From Saccopteryx bilineata (Eukaryota > Chordata > Mammalia > Chiroptera > Emballonuridae): DNA of 64,000 nucleotides. Where the stretch lies: assembly GCF_036850765.1 (NCBI RefSeq), contig NC_089490.1, positions 289,832,982 to 289,896,981 of the forward strand. Direction: 5' to 3'. The position numbers and the translations under genes were made by a program. Of the stretch, positions 22,446 through 33,314 are shown one piece after another. Positions within the stretch are counted from its first letter, which is position 1. Every line of letters starts with the position of its first letter. The notes beneath the pieces were generated by a model. It saw only the letters and a program-made list of their open reading frames with translations, was not told where the DNA came from and ran no database searches.

Positions 22446-24894
22446 GCAGCAGAACTTTGTTTAAAAAAACAATCACCCATCTATTTACAAAATTTTACTT
22501 TATTTCCTAACATTTCTCATGTCTCAGCAAATATGACTCCATAGTTTAGTTCCTTTGTGTATAAACTGTGTTGTATAGCTTGCCATCACATGTTCTTGCA
22601 AATATATGAGTTTTCAAATTCATGAACTCCCAGTACAATGAACTGCCATGCAAGTTCATAAGTTAAACACTGCTTTATTGTTTATTTTCCAGAAGGGCCT
22701 ATTTTTAGAATTAATGGATAAATAGTAAAATAAATATGCAATATATTGATATAAATAATCCCTAGAAGTATACAAAATAAATTCACACAAACAATTATGG
22801 CTACTCCACAGTTAAAATGTAATTGAATTTTTTGATATAACATCCTTATAGCTCAAAGAGGACATTGAATGAATAACTTTCATTAATGTTTATTTCCAAT
22901 TATATTTATTAACTGTCCATACTACCTACAAGATACTGGTAGTTTCAATGTAATACAGTATTGAATTAAAAACCAATCGTGTTGCCAGATGAATAATTAC
23001 ATAGATAATTATAGGAAAATTTGAAAGTTGCTAAAAAGGAAATATTTAAATTGCTATGAAGGAGAAATAAAGATGCGATTTTACTTATTGCTCTAAGGGA
23101 AACTAAAGTAACAATTCTATGTTAACAAATAAAATTGTTATTTGTTAACATAGAATTGTTAGAAATAAATAGAAATAAATTGAAGTAAATCAAGAAGAGA
23201 GCATATTAAAAACATTGCAGTGAGTATCATGCGTGAGGTCGGGACTAAGTCGAGGTTAGTGGGCTGTGGTCTGTTTCATGAGAGAATGCTCAGCATCAAA
23301 AGTGAAAGTCCTATGTACAAAGAGAAATGTCGTCATATCCCGAGAGTTACTGAATCAGTTAAATTGACTTGACCCAGGATGTTTGTGTGTGAGTGTAGAA
23401 GCCACTTATGTACTCAAGATAAAAAAAAGCAGGGACTACTAAATTTTGTAATGTAGTGCCATTGAAAAGACATGATAAATTAAAAATAATTTGTGAAAAA
23501 AAAATACCTTTCAGAGAACAATTTTTAAATCTAATTTTACCAAAGAGAGAAGCCATGACATGAAAACATCAAATACCACTTAGATTTAAATTTAACTTTT
23601 TCATGAAATGAAAAAACGAAGAGAATAATATACTGAAAAATACTATGTACTTTTTCAACCTAGTTTCAACAATTTTTAGCTCATAGTCAGTCATGTTTCA
23701 TTTATACTTGGTATGATGCCATCTATACTAGAAAAAATTATTGTGAAGAAAATCTCAAGAAAGATATTATTCATTCTGTATATCTTTTAGTATACACATA
23801 CAGTTTTGCTTTAGAAATCAGACACCTTATGATTGGAAATAAGATATGTATAGAGATTATGATGTTTTTGCAGATAAACATTTGTATGACTTGTTTATTC
23901 ATATTCTATAGAAAAAGGCAGCCCACAGATTTTATTAAAAATTTCATTTAAGAACCCTCCCCAAAGGAGAATAAAACAGTATTTTGACATTGCTTAATAC
24001 TTTATCCTTATTTTAGTTGAGAGAAAATATTTAAAATCTACTGAGTTAGGGAATGAAACATTGAATTCAGTGCATAATGTCTGATTTGGTAAAATGCATA
24101 TCTTTTCATATATGTGTAAACCACTTTTCCTTTCAGATAAACTATATCCAGAAATGTCCTTAACGATTTTACAGGCTGATCTGATTATTATGGATTGCAT
24201 TTTCTTTTTTATTAAAGAGAAATGTGTTGATGAGTGTCTGCATAACTTCAAATTGCAACATTAGGTATCTTTAATTCTGTAGGAACAAGATAGCATAACT
24301 GAAGATACCAGAAAAATAGTTTGTAAAATTATTGAGAATGAATATTTAAATATTTGAACCAATAGAAAGCAATATAAAATCTAAAATGGTTATTCCTATC
24401 AAATTCTAAATACTCATGCAAATTATTAATCATTTTAAGATCTAAAGAGTAAAATTGCTTTCTGATCACTCACATAGGTTGTGAAATATAGGGACAGTCA
24501 GTGATCAGATGCACTACCTAGAATCCAAATATCTTTTAAAATAACTATATAATAAATCAAAAAATAAATGAATGAGAGAGGCTAAAAAATTAGTATCATA
24601 AGACAATTGTCTTCTTAACGTTATTTTTAGATTGTCATTTGCTCCTTTTAAAAATCAGTTGCTCTAAATGAACACCGCCATCTAAGTTACTCCTCATGCA
24701 CTTTGTCTATTATATATTTACTGAATATAACATGCATGCTCAATATTGCCTCATATTTATTCTCATTCTTTGCCAATGAGCTCTGGTCATATCTACCAAA
24801 GTTCACACAGATCTTGAGTTTCATTAATATTGAACTCTAATTTAATTGTTATTTTAATGCTTTCACTCTATATGACTATATTATTATTTTTTTT
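22446..24894. other. AT-rich 2.4-kb stretch with one long perfect palindrome
   Basis: No gene or named repeat recognised, apart from the inverted repeat at 23109-23161. Short reverse frames (23359-23556, 23994-24251) are unsupported. Confidence 0.45.
23109..23161. repeat. Perfect inverted repeat, 24-bp arms, 5-base loop
   Basis: Arm 1 (23109-23132, TAACAATTCTATG...) and arm 2 (23138-23161) are exact reverse complements separated by AATTG. No transposon or RNA gene explains it. Confidence 0.95.
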
Positions 24895-24908
24895 AAGATT
24901 TGCTTAAT
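24895..24908 (+). repeat. Target duplication, left side of L1 copy A
   Basis: AAGATTTGCTTAAT is repeated exactly at 32696-32709 after the poly(A), which defines the ends of L1 copy A. The upstream T run provides a TT/AAAA-like endonuclease site. Confidence 0.95.
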
Positions 24909-24935
24909 GTGATGTCACGGAAATGGCGCCATGAG
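24909..24935 (+). promoter_or_regulatory. L1 copy A 5' end: CRE-like and YY1-like sites
   Basis: TGATGTCA (24910-24917) differs from a CRE by one base, and AAATGGCGCC (24921-24930) resembles a YY1 site. The position, within about 20 bp of the element start, is where YY1 fixes initiation in human L1. Function here is inferred. Confidence 0.55.
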
Positions 24936-25009
24936 CAGCGCATCCGACAGATCTCCCCAAAATCACAACAAATTTATCAACTAGAAACAGAAAAATTTAT
25001 CCTCGGAGT

Positions 25010-25850
25010 ATTCCAGAGTTCCACACAAACTGAAAGCGAAAGGACTGTTATCACTTGAATCTGACAGACGAGGGTGTGGAGGAAGCTAACTACCACAGAG
25101 ACGTTCATTCAAGCCGCGGAGGGAGTACGCCTGTGGTGAGTCGGCCCACACTCGGGATCGGCGAGCAGCCGCCGGCGCCCGCCCGGTCAGGTTGCAGAGC
25201 GAGCACCGCTAACGTTCCCAGCAGCCCGCGCACTGCGAGTGAGAGTCCCCAGCCATCGGTGCCTGGAGCACCCCATTCGCGTGTGTGCCCTACTGGCCCG
25301 CACACCCAGGGTGCCCCATTATCCTGTGCCCGGTGCGCACCAGCCGCCAGCGGCGGGGCGAGTGGGAGAGGCACCAGGGCGGTCTTCCCTACTTGGGAGA
25401 TTCTCTCCGTGGGCGGGGCACCTCACCCAGCCATTCAAGCTAACAATCAAGCATTGGGGGAGGGGCGTGCAGGCAGCCTGAAATACCTTCGGGAGCACAG
25501 CTGCGACCCAATCACTGAAATTAGCTTACCCCATGAAATCTGCACACCCATGGGCTCTAATTGATGAGATCTCAGTTCAGCGATCCAAGACAAGAGGCAT
25601 GATATTTTTTAGTGCCTCTCGCTAAAGGGGCGGGGGCAACTTCTGATTGATAGAGCCTCCATATTCAGGGATAAACGCTAACAAGAGGGACTTGGCAGAT
25701 AATAAGATCTATACTACACTAGTCGCAAGCAGAGACTAGTGCCTCTTCTTCCCAGCCAAAACAGGCTACAAAGTGTGGAAAGCCTGGGTTGAGTGGTCCA
25801 ACTGAATGCTAGGTGCTGAACAGTCACCTTGACAACAATTGACTCCCACC
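25010..25850 (+). other. Copy A-specific 5'UTR promoter module, GC-rich
   Basis: A GC- and CpG-rich stretch (for example GCAGCCGCCGGCGCCCGCCC at about 25165-25185) with no counterpart in copy B. The boundary to shared sequence is at CCCGCCTGATTA (about 25852). Open frames here on both strands (25055-25564 plus, 25105-25374 minus) result from the high GC content and are not conserved in copy B. Confidence 0.75.
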
Positions 25851-26280
25851 CCCGCCTGATTACACTGGAGGCTCTGACTGCCAGAGCCTTTCCCAAAGCC
25901 TTGCGCTGAGAGGGGATAGAGTGGGGATTTCCTAGCTCTTTGAGCCTCTTACTCCCCAGGCAGAAGCAGTAGCAGCCTTATAGCTGGATCATCAGGCTGC
26001 TAATTCAGGAAGGGGGGACAAGGAGAGAGACTCCAGGAAAGCAAACTCTCTCATCGTTGGACCCTGAAAACGCCAACAAGCCTTGACTACCAGCAAGACT
26101 AAAGCCAATTATATGACATTGCCATAGAATCCCATCAACTGCAAATCCCTACCTAAGTGTGACACAGGGGCAGAGCCTGGGGTACAGAGTCACCGACCAG
26201 GAAGAGGGAGAGAAAAGAAAAAGGAAGAAGTTAACCTCTCAAAATCAAGAAAAATCCACAGACTTTACAACTTGTTCCAC

Positions 26281-27275
26281 TAATTTTTTTTTTGGTTGTT
26301 GTTTCTTCTATCTTATTGACTTTATTATTATTATTTCTATTTCCTCCACCTCGGTCCTTCTATTCTCTGCCCATCTTATGCTTCCCTTTTCTTGAATTAC
26401 ACTACCCATGAGTGTTACATTTTATTTCTTATCTTCATCCTCACCCTCCTTTAAGGTTATACTCCAAAACACTTAACTCTCACTCTCTCCTCTTTTGTTT
26501 TTTTTTGTTTTGTTTTATTTTGTTTTTTTTCTCTTCCTTTTTATTTCTTCCTTCGTTTTTCTCTTTTTCTTATTTTTTCCTTTCTATTCATTTCTTCTTT
26601 TCTCATTTACTTTCCTCCCATTTAATCCTCAATCATGAACAAATTAGTTAATTTGGGACTCAAGGGTTTTTTTTTTGTTTTATTTTTCTTTTTCGCTTTT
26701 GTTTTTGTTTTTTGTTTGTTTGTTTGTTTATTTTTGTGGCATTTTGGGTACTTTTTACGTTGCTTTTTAACTCACTAGCATTCCTCCCAACCCAAGGTCT
26801 CCATTGTATTTAGTCTTCGTTCCACTTAATACAACAGATTTTTAAATATTTTTATTTTTTTCTTCTTTATTATTCTTTTTTTTCCTCCTTTTTTCTGGTT
26901 CCCTCTTATCCCTCTCATTATATCTCTTAGTCGACCATCACTTACAAGCAAATCATCTTATACTTGTCTAAGATTTTCTTCCTTTTTTTTTTTTTTTGCA
27001 TTTAGTAGGTCCCTACTCCCTTTTTTTGCCCCTTGAACTCTTCACCCCAAATCAGGCCCTCCATTATAGGCAGTTTTTGTTCCATTTAGCATAATATAAT
27101 TAAAAGGTCATCATGATATTTCCCTGAGAAGGGGAGAGGAGGGAAAGAGAAGAAAGAAAAAAGGGGGAAATAATAAATTATTACTGTTTTTTTTTGGTGG
27201 GGTGTTTTACCTTTTTTTTTTTTTTTTTACTTTTTACTCTTTATTAATTCTAATTAGTGCTATCAACAAGACCAC
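26281..27275 (+). other. Polypyrimidine tract in the L1 copy A 5'UTR
   Basis: About 1 kb dominated by T with C (many T6-T16 runs), broken by one purine block (GGGGAGAGGAGGGAAAGAGA, about 27128-27168), directly upstream of ORF1. The counterpart in copy B is at 56381-57355, so this is part of the element and not accidental low-complexity DNA. Confidence 0.85.
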
Positions 27276-27281
27276 CCTCAG

Positions 27282-28277
27282 ATGCCAATAAGAAAGAGGA
27301 AATCGAATATTATGGATACAAAAGAAAGAGAGGTAACACAAATAGATGTGGAAAAATCTATGGAGAAAAGACTTAACATATTGGAAGCCTTGGAGCTAAA
27401 TGACAGAGAATTTAAAATAGAAATCTTAAAAATACTCAGAGATATACAAGAAAACACAGAAAGGCAATTTAGGGAGATCAGAAAACAACTCAATGAACAC
27501 AAAGAATATATTACCAAGGAAATTGAAACTATAAAAACAAATCAAACAGAAATGAAAAACTCAATTCACGAGCTGAAAAACAAGGTAACAAGCTTAGCTA
27601 ACAGAACAGCCCAGATTGAAGATAGGATTAGTGAAATAGAAGACAAACAACTTGAGGTACAACAGAGAGAAGAAGAAAGAGACTCAAAAATAATAAAAAA
27701 CGAGAAAGCCCTACAGGAATTGTCTGACTCCATCAGAAAGAATAACATAAGAATAATAGGTATATCAGAGGGAGAAGAGAAAGAAAATGGAATGGAGAAT
27801 ATACTCAAACAAATAATAGACGAGAACTTCCCAAGCCTGTGGAAAGAACTAAAGCCTCAAATTCAAGAAGCAAACAGAACACCGAGTTTTCTTAACCCCA
27901 ATAAACCCACTCCAAGGCACATCATAATAAAGATGACACAAACCAATGACAAAGAAAAAATTCTCAAGGCAGCCAGGGAAAAGAAGAGTACAACATATAA
28001 AGGAAGGCCTACTAGATTATCATCAGATTTCTCAGCAGAAACTCTACAAGCTAGAAGAGAGTGGACCCCAATATTTAAAGCCCTGAATGAGAGGAACTTT
28101 CAGCCAAGAATACTATACCCATCAAAGCTATCCTTAAAGTATGAAGGAGATATAAAAACATTCACAAATACAGAAAAGATGAGAGAATTTATCAGCAGAA
28201 AGCCCCCACTCCAGAAAATACTAAAGGGGGTTTTCCAACCAGATTCAAAGAACAATAGAAAACAAAACCACAAGTAA
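27282..28277 (+). CDS. L1 ORF1 protein (RNA-binding chaperone), intact, 331 aa
   Basis: ORF1p binds L1 RNA as a trimer and forms the cytoplasmic ribonucleoprotein needed for retrotransposition. Basic start MPIRKRKSN; a long heptad-rich coiled coil at about residues 40-150 (many I/L with E/K); RRM-like core from about 153 (NNIRIIGISEGEE, then ENILKQIIDENFPSLW); C-terminal domain from about 207 (PTPRHIIIKM, KEKILKAAREK, YKGRPTRLSSDFSAETLQAR, FQPRILYPSKLS). The length is near the usual 340-370 aa. The start is the first ATG after the polypyrimidine 5'UTR and aligns exactly with copy B. About 40 of 331 residues differ from copy B. No stop or frameshift. Confidence 0.93.
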   Translation: MPIRKRKSNIMDTKEREVTQIDVEKSMEKRLNILEALELNDREFKIEILKILRDIQENTERQFREIRKQLNEHKEYITKEIETIKTNQTEMKNSIHELKNKVTSLANRTAQIEDRISEIEDKQLEVQQREEERDSKIIKNEKALQELSDSIRKNNIRIIGISEGEEKENGMENILKQIIDENFPSLWKELKPQIQEANRTPSFLNPNKPTPRHIIIKMTQTNDKEKILKAAREKKSTTYKGRPTRLSSDFSAETLQARREWTPIFKALNERNFQPRILYPSKLSLKYEGDIKTFTNTEKMREFISRKPPLQKILKGVFQPDSKNNRKQNHK

Positions 28278-28372
28278 CAGCTCCACCAAGAACACAATAA
28301 AACCAAACTTAAACTGTGACAACAAAGGAAAAAAAGGGGGGAGAGGATGGAGATTAACAGTAGCAAAGGACG

Positions 28373-28612
28373 ATGAAGTGCAAAAATACTCATAAGATAG
28401 GGTACTACAATGAATATGGTAGGTACCCTTTTCATTACTTAATGGTAACCACCCTTGAAAAAACCACCACAAAAACACTTGACTTAAAAAAGGTAGCAAC
28501 AAAGGAAAGAAGTATGGAACACAAACAAACAAAAACAAATGATAGACAAACAAAAGAGAAGAATCAAACAAGATACAAAACTAACAGAAAGCAATTTATA
28601 AAATGGCAGTAG
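28373..28612 (+). CDS. Small inter-ORF reading frame of L1 copy A (79 codons)
   Basis: Starts MKCKNTHKIGYYNEYGRYPF, ends QFIKWQ, very rich in K/T/Q. The TAG at 28610-28612 lies just past the ORF2 ATG at 28603, so the two frames overlap by 10 nt. Copy B has a frame of exactly the same length and overlap (58458-58697). About a third of residues differ between copies, far more than in ORF1, so selection on the peptide looks weak; the frame may matter for translating ORF2 or may be incidental. No recognised domain. Confidence 0.35.
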   Translation: MKCKNTHKIGYYNEYGRYPFHYLMVTTLEKTTTKTLDLKKVATKERSMEHKQTKTNDRQTKEKNQTRYKTNRKQFIKWQ

Positions 28613-31600
28613 GGAACCCACAAGTGTCAATAATTACACTAAATGTAAATGGATTAAACTTACCAATAAAAAGACACAGAGTAGCAGAATGGATTAAAAA
28701 AGAAAATCCAACTATATGCTGCCTACAAGAAACACATCTAAGCAACAAGGATAAAAACAAATTCAAAGTGAAAGGCTGGAAAACAATACTCCAAGCAAAC
28801 AACACCCAAAAAAAAGCAGGCGTAGCAATACTCATATCTAATAATGCTGACTACAAGACAGAAAAAGTACTCAGAGACAAAAATGGTCATTTCATAATGA
28901 TTAAGGGGAAGTTGAATCAAGAAGACATAACAATCCTTAATATATATGCACCAAACCAAGGAGCACCAAAATATATAAGACAGCTACTTATTGACCTTAA
29001 AACAAAAACTAACAAAAATACAATCATACTTGGAGACCTCAATACACCACTGACGGCTCTAGATCGGTCATCCAAACAGAGAATCAATAAAGATATAGTG
29101 GCCTTAAACGAAATACTAGAACACCTGGATATGATAGACATCTACAGGACACTTCATCCCAAAGCGACAGAGTATACATTTTTCTCTAGTGTACATGGAA
29201 AATTCTCAAGAATTGACCATATGTTGGGCCACAACGACAATATCAGCAAATTTAGAAAAATTGAAGTTGTACCAAGCATATTTTCTGATCATAAAGCCTT
29301 GAAACTAGAATTCAACTGCAAAAAAGAGGGGGAAAAACCCACAAAAATGTAGAGACTAAACAGCATACTTCTAAAAAATGAATGGGTCAAAGAAGAAATA
29401 AGCACAGAGATCAAAAGATATATACAGACTAATGAAAATGAAAATATGACATATCAGAATCTCTGGGATGCAGCAAAAGCAGTAATAAGAGGAAAGTTCA
29501 TATCACTTCAGGCCTATATGAACAAACAAGAGAGAGCCGAAGTAAACCACTTAACTTCACACCTTAAGGAACTAGAAAAAGAAGAACAAAGACAACCCAA
29601 AACCAGCCGAAGAAAGGAGATAATAAAAATCAGAGCAGAAATAAATGAAATAGAGAACAGAAAAACTATAGAAAAAATCCATAAAACAAGGAGCTGGTTC
29701 TTTGAAAAGATCAACAAAATTGACAAACCCTTGGCAAGACTCACCAAGGATAAAAGGCACAGGACTCAAATAAATAAAATCCAAAATGAAAGAGGAGAGA
29801 TCACCACAGAAATCACAGATATACAAAGAATTATTGTAGAATACTATGAAAAATTATATGCCACCAAATACAACAATCTAGAAGAAATGGATAAATTCCT
29901 AGAACAATACAACCTTCCTAGACTGAGTCATGAAGAAGCAGAAAGCCTAAACAAACCAATCAGCAGGGAGGAAATAGAAAAAACTATTAAAAACCTCCCC
30001 AAAAATAAAAGTCCAGGCCCTGACGGCTATACCAGCGAATTTTATCAAACATTCAAAGAAGACTTGGTTCCTATTCTACTCAAAGTCTTCCAAAAAATTG
30101 AAGAAGCAATACTTCCAAACACATTTTATGAGGCCAACATAACCCTCATACCAAAACCTGGCAAGGATGGCACAAAGAAAGAAAACTACAGACCAATATC
30201 CCTAATGAATACAGATGCTAAAATACTAAACAAAATACTGGCAAACAGAATACAACAACATATTAAAAAAATAATACATCATGATCAAGTGGGATTCATC
30301 CCAGAATCTCAAGGATGGTTCAACATATGTAAAACGGTTAACGTAATACACCATATCAACAAAACAAAGAACAAAAACCACATGATCTTATCAATAGATG
30401 CAGAAAAGGCTTTTGATAAAATACAACACAATTTTATGTTTAAGACTCTCAATAAAATGGGTATAGAAGGAAAATATCTCAACATGATAAAGGCCATATA
30501 TGATAAACCATCAGCCAACATCATATTAAATGGCATAAAACTGAGGACTTTCTACCTTAAATCAGGAACAAGACAGGGTTGTCCACTCTCTCCACTCTTA
30601 TTTAACGTGGTGCTAGAAGTTCTGGCCAGAGCAATCAGACAAGACAAAGAAATAAAAGGCATCCATATCGGAAAAGAAGAAGAAAAGGCATCACTTTTTG
30701 CTGATGACATGATCCTATACATTGAAAACCCGAAGGACTCCACAAAAAGATTATTAGAAACAATAAACCAATACAGTAAGGTCGCAGGATACAAAATTAA
30801 CATACAAAAGTCCATAGCCTTTCTATATGCCAACAATAAAATATTAGAAAACGAACTCAAAAAAATAATCCCCTTCACAATTGCAACAAAAAAAATAAAA
30901 TACCTAGGAATAAACATAACAAAGAATGTAAAGGACCTATATAACAAAAACTACAAGGCATTATTAAGAGAAATAGAAAAAGACACAATGAGATGGAAAA
31001 ATATTCCTTGTTCTTGGATAGGAAGAATAAATATAATTAAAATGGCCATATTACCCAAAGCAATATATAAATTTAATGCAATTCCCATCAAAATTCCTAT
31101 GAGATTTTTTAAAGAAATAGAACAAAAATCATCAGATTTATATGGAACTATAAAAAACCCCGAATAGCCAAAACAATCCTAAGGAAAAAGAATGAAGCTG
31201 GGGGCATTACAATACCCGACTTTAAACTATATTGTAGGGCCACGATAATCAAAACAGCATGGTATTGGCAGAAAAATAGACACTCAGACCAATGGAACAG
31301 AATAGAAAGCCCAGAAATAAAACCATATATATATGGTCAAATAATCTTTGATAAAGGGGCCAACAACACACAATGGAGAAAAGAAAGCCTCTTCAACAAA
31401 TGGTGTTGGGAAAACTGGAAAGCCACATGCAAAAGAATGAAACTCGACTACAGCCTGTCCCCGTGTACTAAAATTAATTCAAAATGGATCAAAGACCTAA
31501 ATATAAGACCTGAAACAATAAAGTACATAGAAGAAGACATAGGTACTAAAATCATGGACCTGGGTTTTAAAGAACTTTTTATGAACTTGACTCCAATGGC

Positions 31601-32425
31601 AAGAGAAGTGAAGGCAAAGATAAATGAATGGGACTACATCAGAATAAAAAGTTTTTGCTCAGCAAGAGAAACTGATATCAAAATAAACAGACAGCCAACT
31701 ATATGGGAACTGATATTTTCAAACGACAGCTCAGATAAGGGCCTAATATCCAAAATTTACAAAGAACTCATAAAACTCAACAACAAACAAACAAACAATC
31801 CAATAAAAAAATGGGAAGAGGACATGAAGAGACACTTCTCCCAGGAAGAAATACAAATGGCTAACAGATATATGAAAAGATGCTCAGCTTCATTAGTTAT
31901 TAGAGAAATGCAAATCAAAACTACAATGAGATACCACCTCACCCCTGTTAGATTAGCTATTATCAACAAGACGGGTAATAGCAAATGTTGGAGAGGCTGC
32001 GGAGAAAAGGGAACTCTCATCCACTGTTGGTGGGACTGTAAAGTAGTACAACCATTATGGAGGAAAGTATGGTGGTTCCTCAAAAAACTGCAAATAGAAC
32101 TACCTTATGACCCAGCAATCCTCTACTGGGTATATACCCCAAAACCTCAGAAACATTGATACGTAAAGACACATGTAGCCCCATGTTCATTGCAGCACTG
32201 TTCACAGTGGCCAAGACATGGAAACAACCAAAAAGCCCTTCAATAGAAGACTGGATAAAGAAGATGTGGCACATATACACTATGGAATACTACTCAGCCA
32301 TAAGAAATGATGACATCAGATCATTTACAGCAAAATGGTGGGATCTTGATAACATTATACGGAGTGAAATAAGTAAATCAGAAAAAAACAAGAACTACAT
32401 GATTCCATACATTGGTGGAATATAA
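28603..32425 (+). pseudogene. L1 ORF2 (endonuclease-reverse transcriptase), copy A, broken
   Basis: ORF2p nicks target DNA with an apurinic-type endonuclease and reverse transcribes L1 RNA in the nucleus. Visible parts: endonuclease ([33 protein letters not shown]), reverse transcriptase ([28 protein letters not shown], catalytic FADD at 30697-30708) and the C-terminal Cys/His motif [18 protein letters not shown]. Lesions against copy B: TAG at 29350-29352 where copy B has TGG (just after the endonuclease domain), a 1-base deletion in an A run near 31125-31129, and a 1-base deletion near 32119-32121 after the Cys motif. Open segments are therefore 28603-29352, 29353-31167, about 31130-32159 and 32122-32425 in changing frames. 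ATG chosen from alignment with copy B. Confidence 0.93.
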
Positions 32426-32680
32426 AAACGAGACTAAGAGACATGGACAAGAGTGTGGTGGTTACCAGGGGTGGGGGGAGGGAGGACATGGGAGGGAGGG
32501 AGGGAGAGAGTTAGGGGGAGGGGGAGGGGCACAGAGAACTAGATAGAGGGTGGCGGAGGACAATCTGACTTTGGGCGAGGGGTACGCAACATAATTTAAT
32601 GACAAAATAACCTAGACATGTTTTCTTTGAATATATGTACCCTGATTTATTAATGTCATCCCATTACCATTAATAAAAAT
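32426..32680 (+). other. L1 copy A 3'UTR with G-rich polypurine tract
   Basis: Contains a run of GGG and GGGG blocks at about 32469-32529 able in principle to form G-quadruplexes, then 'gacaatctgactttgggcga', and AATAAA-like sequence before the A tail. The same G-rich block recurs in the three other young L1 3' ends of the window (42025-42070, 52410-52450, 62556-62600). Confidence 0.85.
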
Positions 32681-32768
32681 TTATTAAAAAAAAAAAAGAT
32701 TTGCTTAATATTTTTTTCAGAAACATTCAGCCTCTATATTTGTAGTTGTTGAGTAACATGAATACCTA

Positions 32769-32895
32769 GGCCTGGCATAGTAACATCCCAGCATGCCAAG
32801 GTTGCATGTTAAATCCAACGACTTCATTAATAATTGAAGTAACAATTCAATGTTTCTCTTTCTATCTCTAAAATTAATTTAAAATTTTTTAAATA
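32769..32895 (+). mobile_element. Old short tRNA-derived SINE fragment
   Basis: 'cctggcatagtaacatccca', 'gcatgccaaggttgcatgtt', then 'tcaatgtttctctttctatc' and an A/T-rich end follow the short bat SINE layout. Diverged. Confidence 0.6.
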
Positions 32896-32950
32896 AAATT
32901 AATACTTATAAAGAAAAATTATTCTGACACTCGTGAAAACTAGTTAGGAG

Positions 32951-33299
32951 CCTGACCAGGCAGTGGCACAGTGGATAGAATATCAGACTAGGATGCCAAG
33001 AACCCAGGTTCAAGACCCTGAGGTCACCATCTTGAGCGTGAGCTCATCTGGTTTGAGGAAAAGCTCACCAGCTTGTACCCAAGGTTGCTGGCTCGAGCAA
33101 GGGGTTACTCGGTCTGCTGTAGCCCCATGGTCAAGGCACATATGAGAAAGCAATCAGTGAACAACTAAGGTGTCACAACAAAAAACTGATGATTGATGCT
33201 TTTCATCTCTATCCATTCCTATCTGTCTGTCCCTATCTATCCCTCTCTCTGACTCTCTCTCTCTCTCTCTCTGTCTGTCTCTGTAAAAGAAAAAAAAAG
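32951..33299 (+). mobile_element. tRNA-derived SINE, long type, with target duplication
   Basis: Plus-strand copy with head CCTGACCAGGCAGTGGCACA, middle 'cttgagcgtgagctcatctg' and 'ctcggtctgctgtagcccca', CT-rich end and A tail. A 15-bp direct repeat AAAACTAGTTAGGAG / AAAACTAATCAGGAG (two differences) lies at 32936-32950 and 33300-33314. Confidence 0.92.
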
Positions 33300-33314
33300 A
33301 AAACTAATCAGGAG

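Larger units (their letters stand above)
24909..32695 (+). mobile_element. Full-length young L1 retrotransposon (copy A, 7.8 kb)
   Basis: Complete order: 5'UTR (24909-27281), ORF1 (27282-28277), spacer with a small frame (28278-28602), ORF2 (28603-32425, broken), G-rich 3'UTR (32426-32680) and poly(A), within a 14-bp target duplication. Very similar to copy B from about 25852 on, but with an unrelated 5'UTR section before that. ORF2 lesions mean it cannot move by itself now. Confidence 0.96.

Noticed and set aside
25150..25400. Possible CpG island of a host gene promoter
   Set aside because: It lies inside L1 copy A between its duplications and is the L1's own promoter region; no host exon follows.
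25055..25564. 169-codon plus-strand frame, proline/serine/glycine rich
   Set aside because: It lies in the GC-rich 5'UTR of L1 copy A, has no domain and is absent from copy B.
26412..26651. 79-codon Phe/Ser/Leu-rich frame that looks like a membrane protein
   Set aside because: Translation of the polypyrimidine tract; low-complexity TTT/CTT/TCT codons.
30552..30947. 131-codon minus-strand hydrophobic frame (and similar ones at 60398-61006, 61724-62173)
   Set aside because: Antisense shadows of A-rich L1 ORF2, giving Phe/Leu/Ile-rich false membrane proteins.
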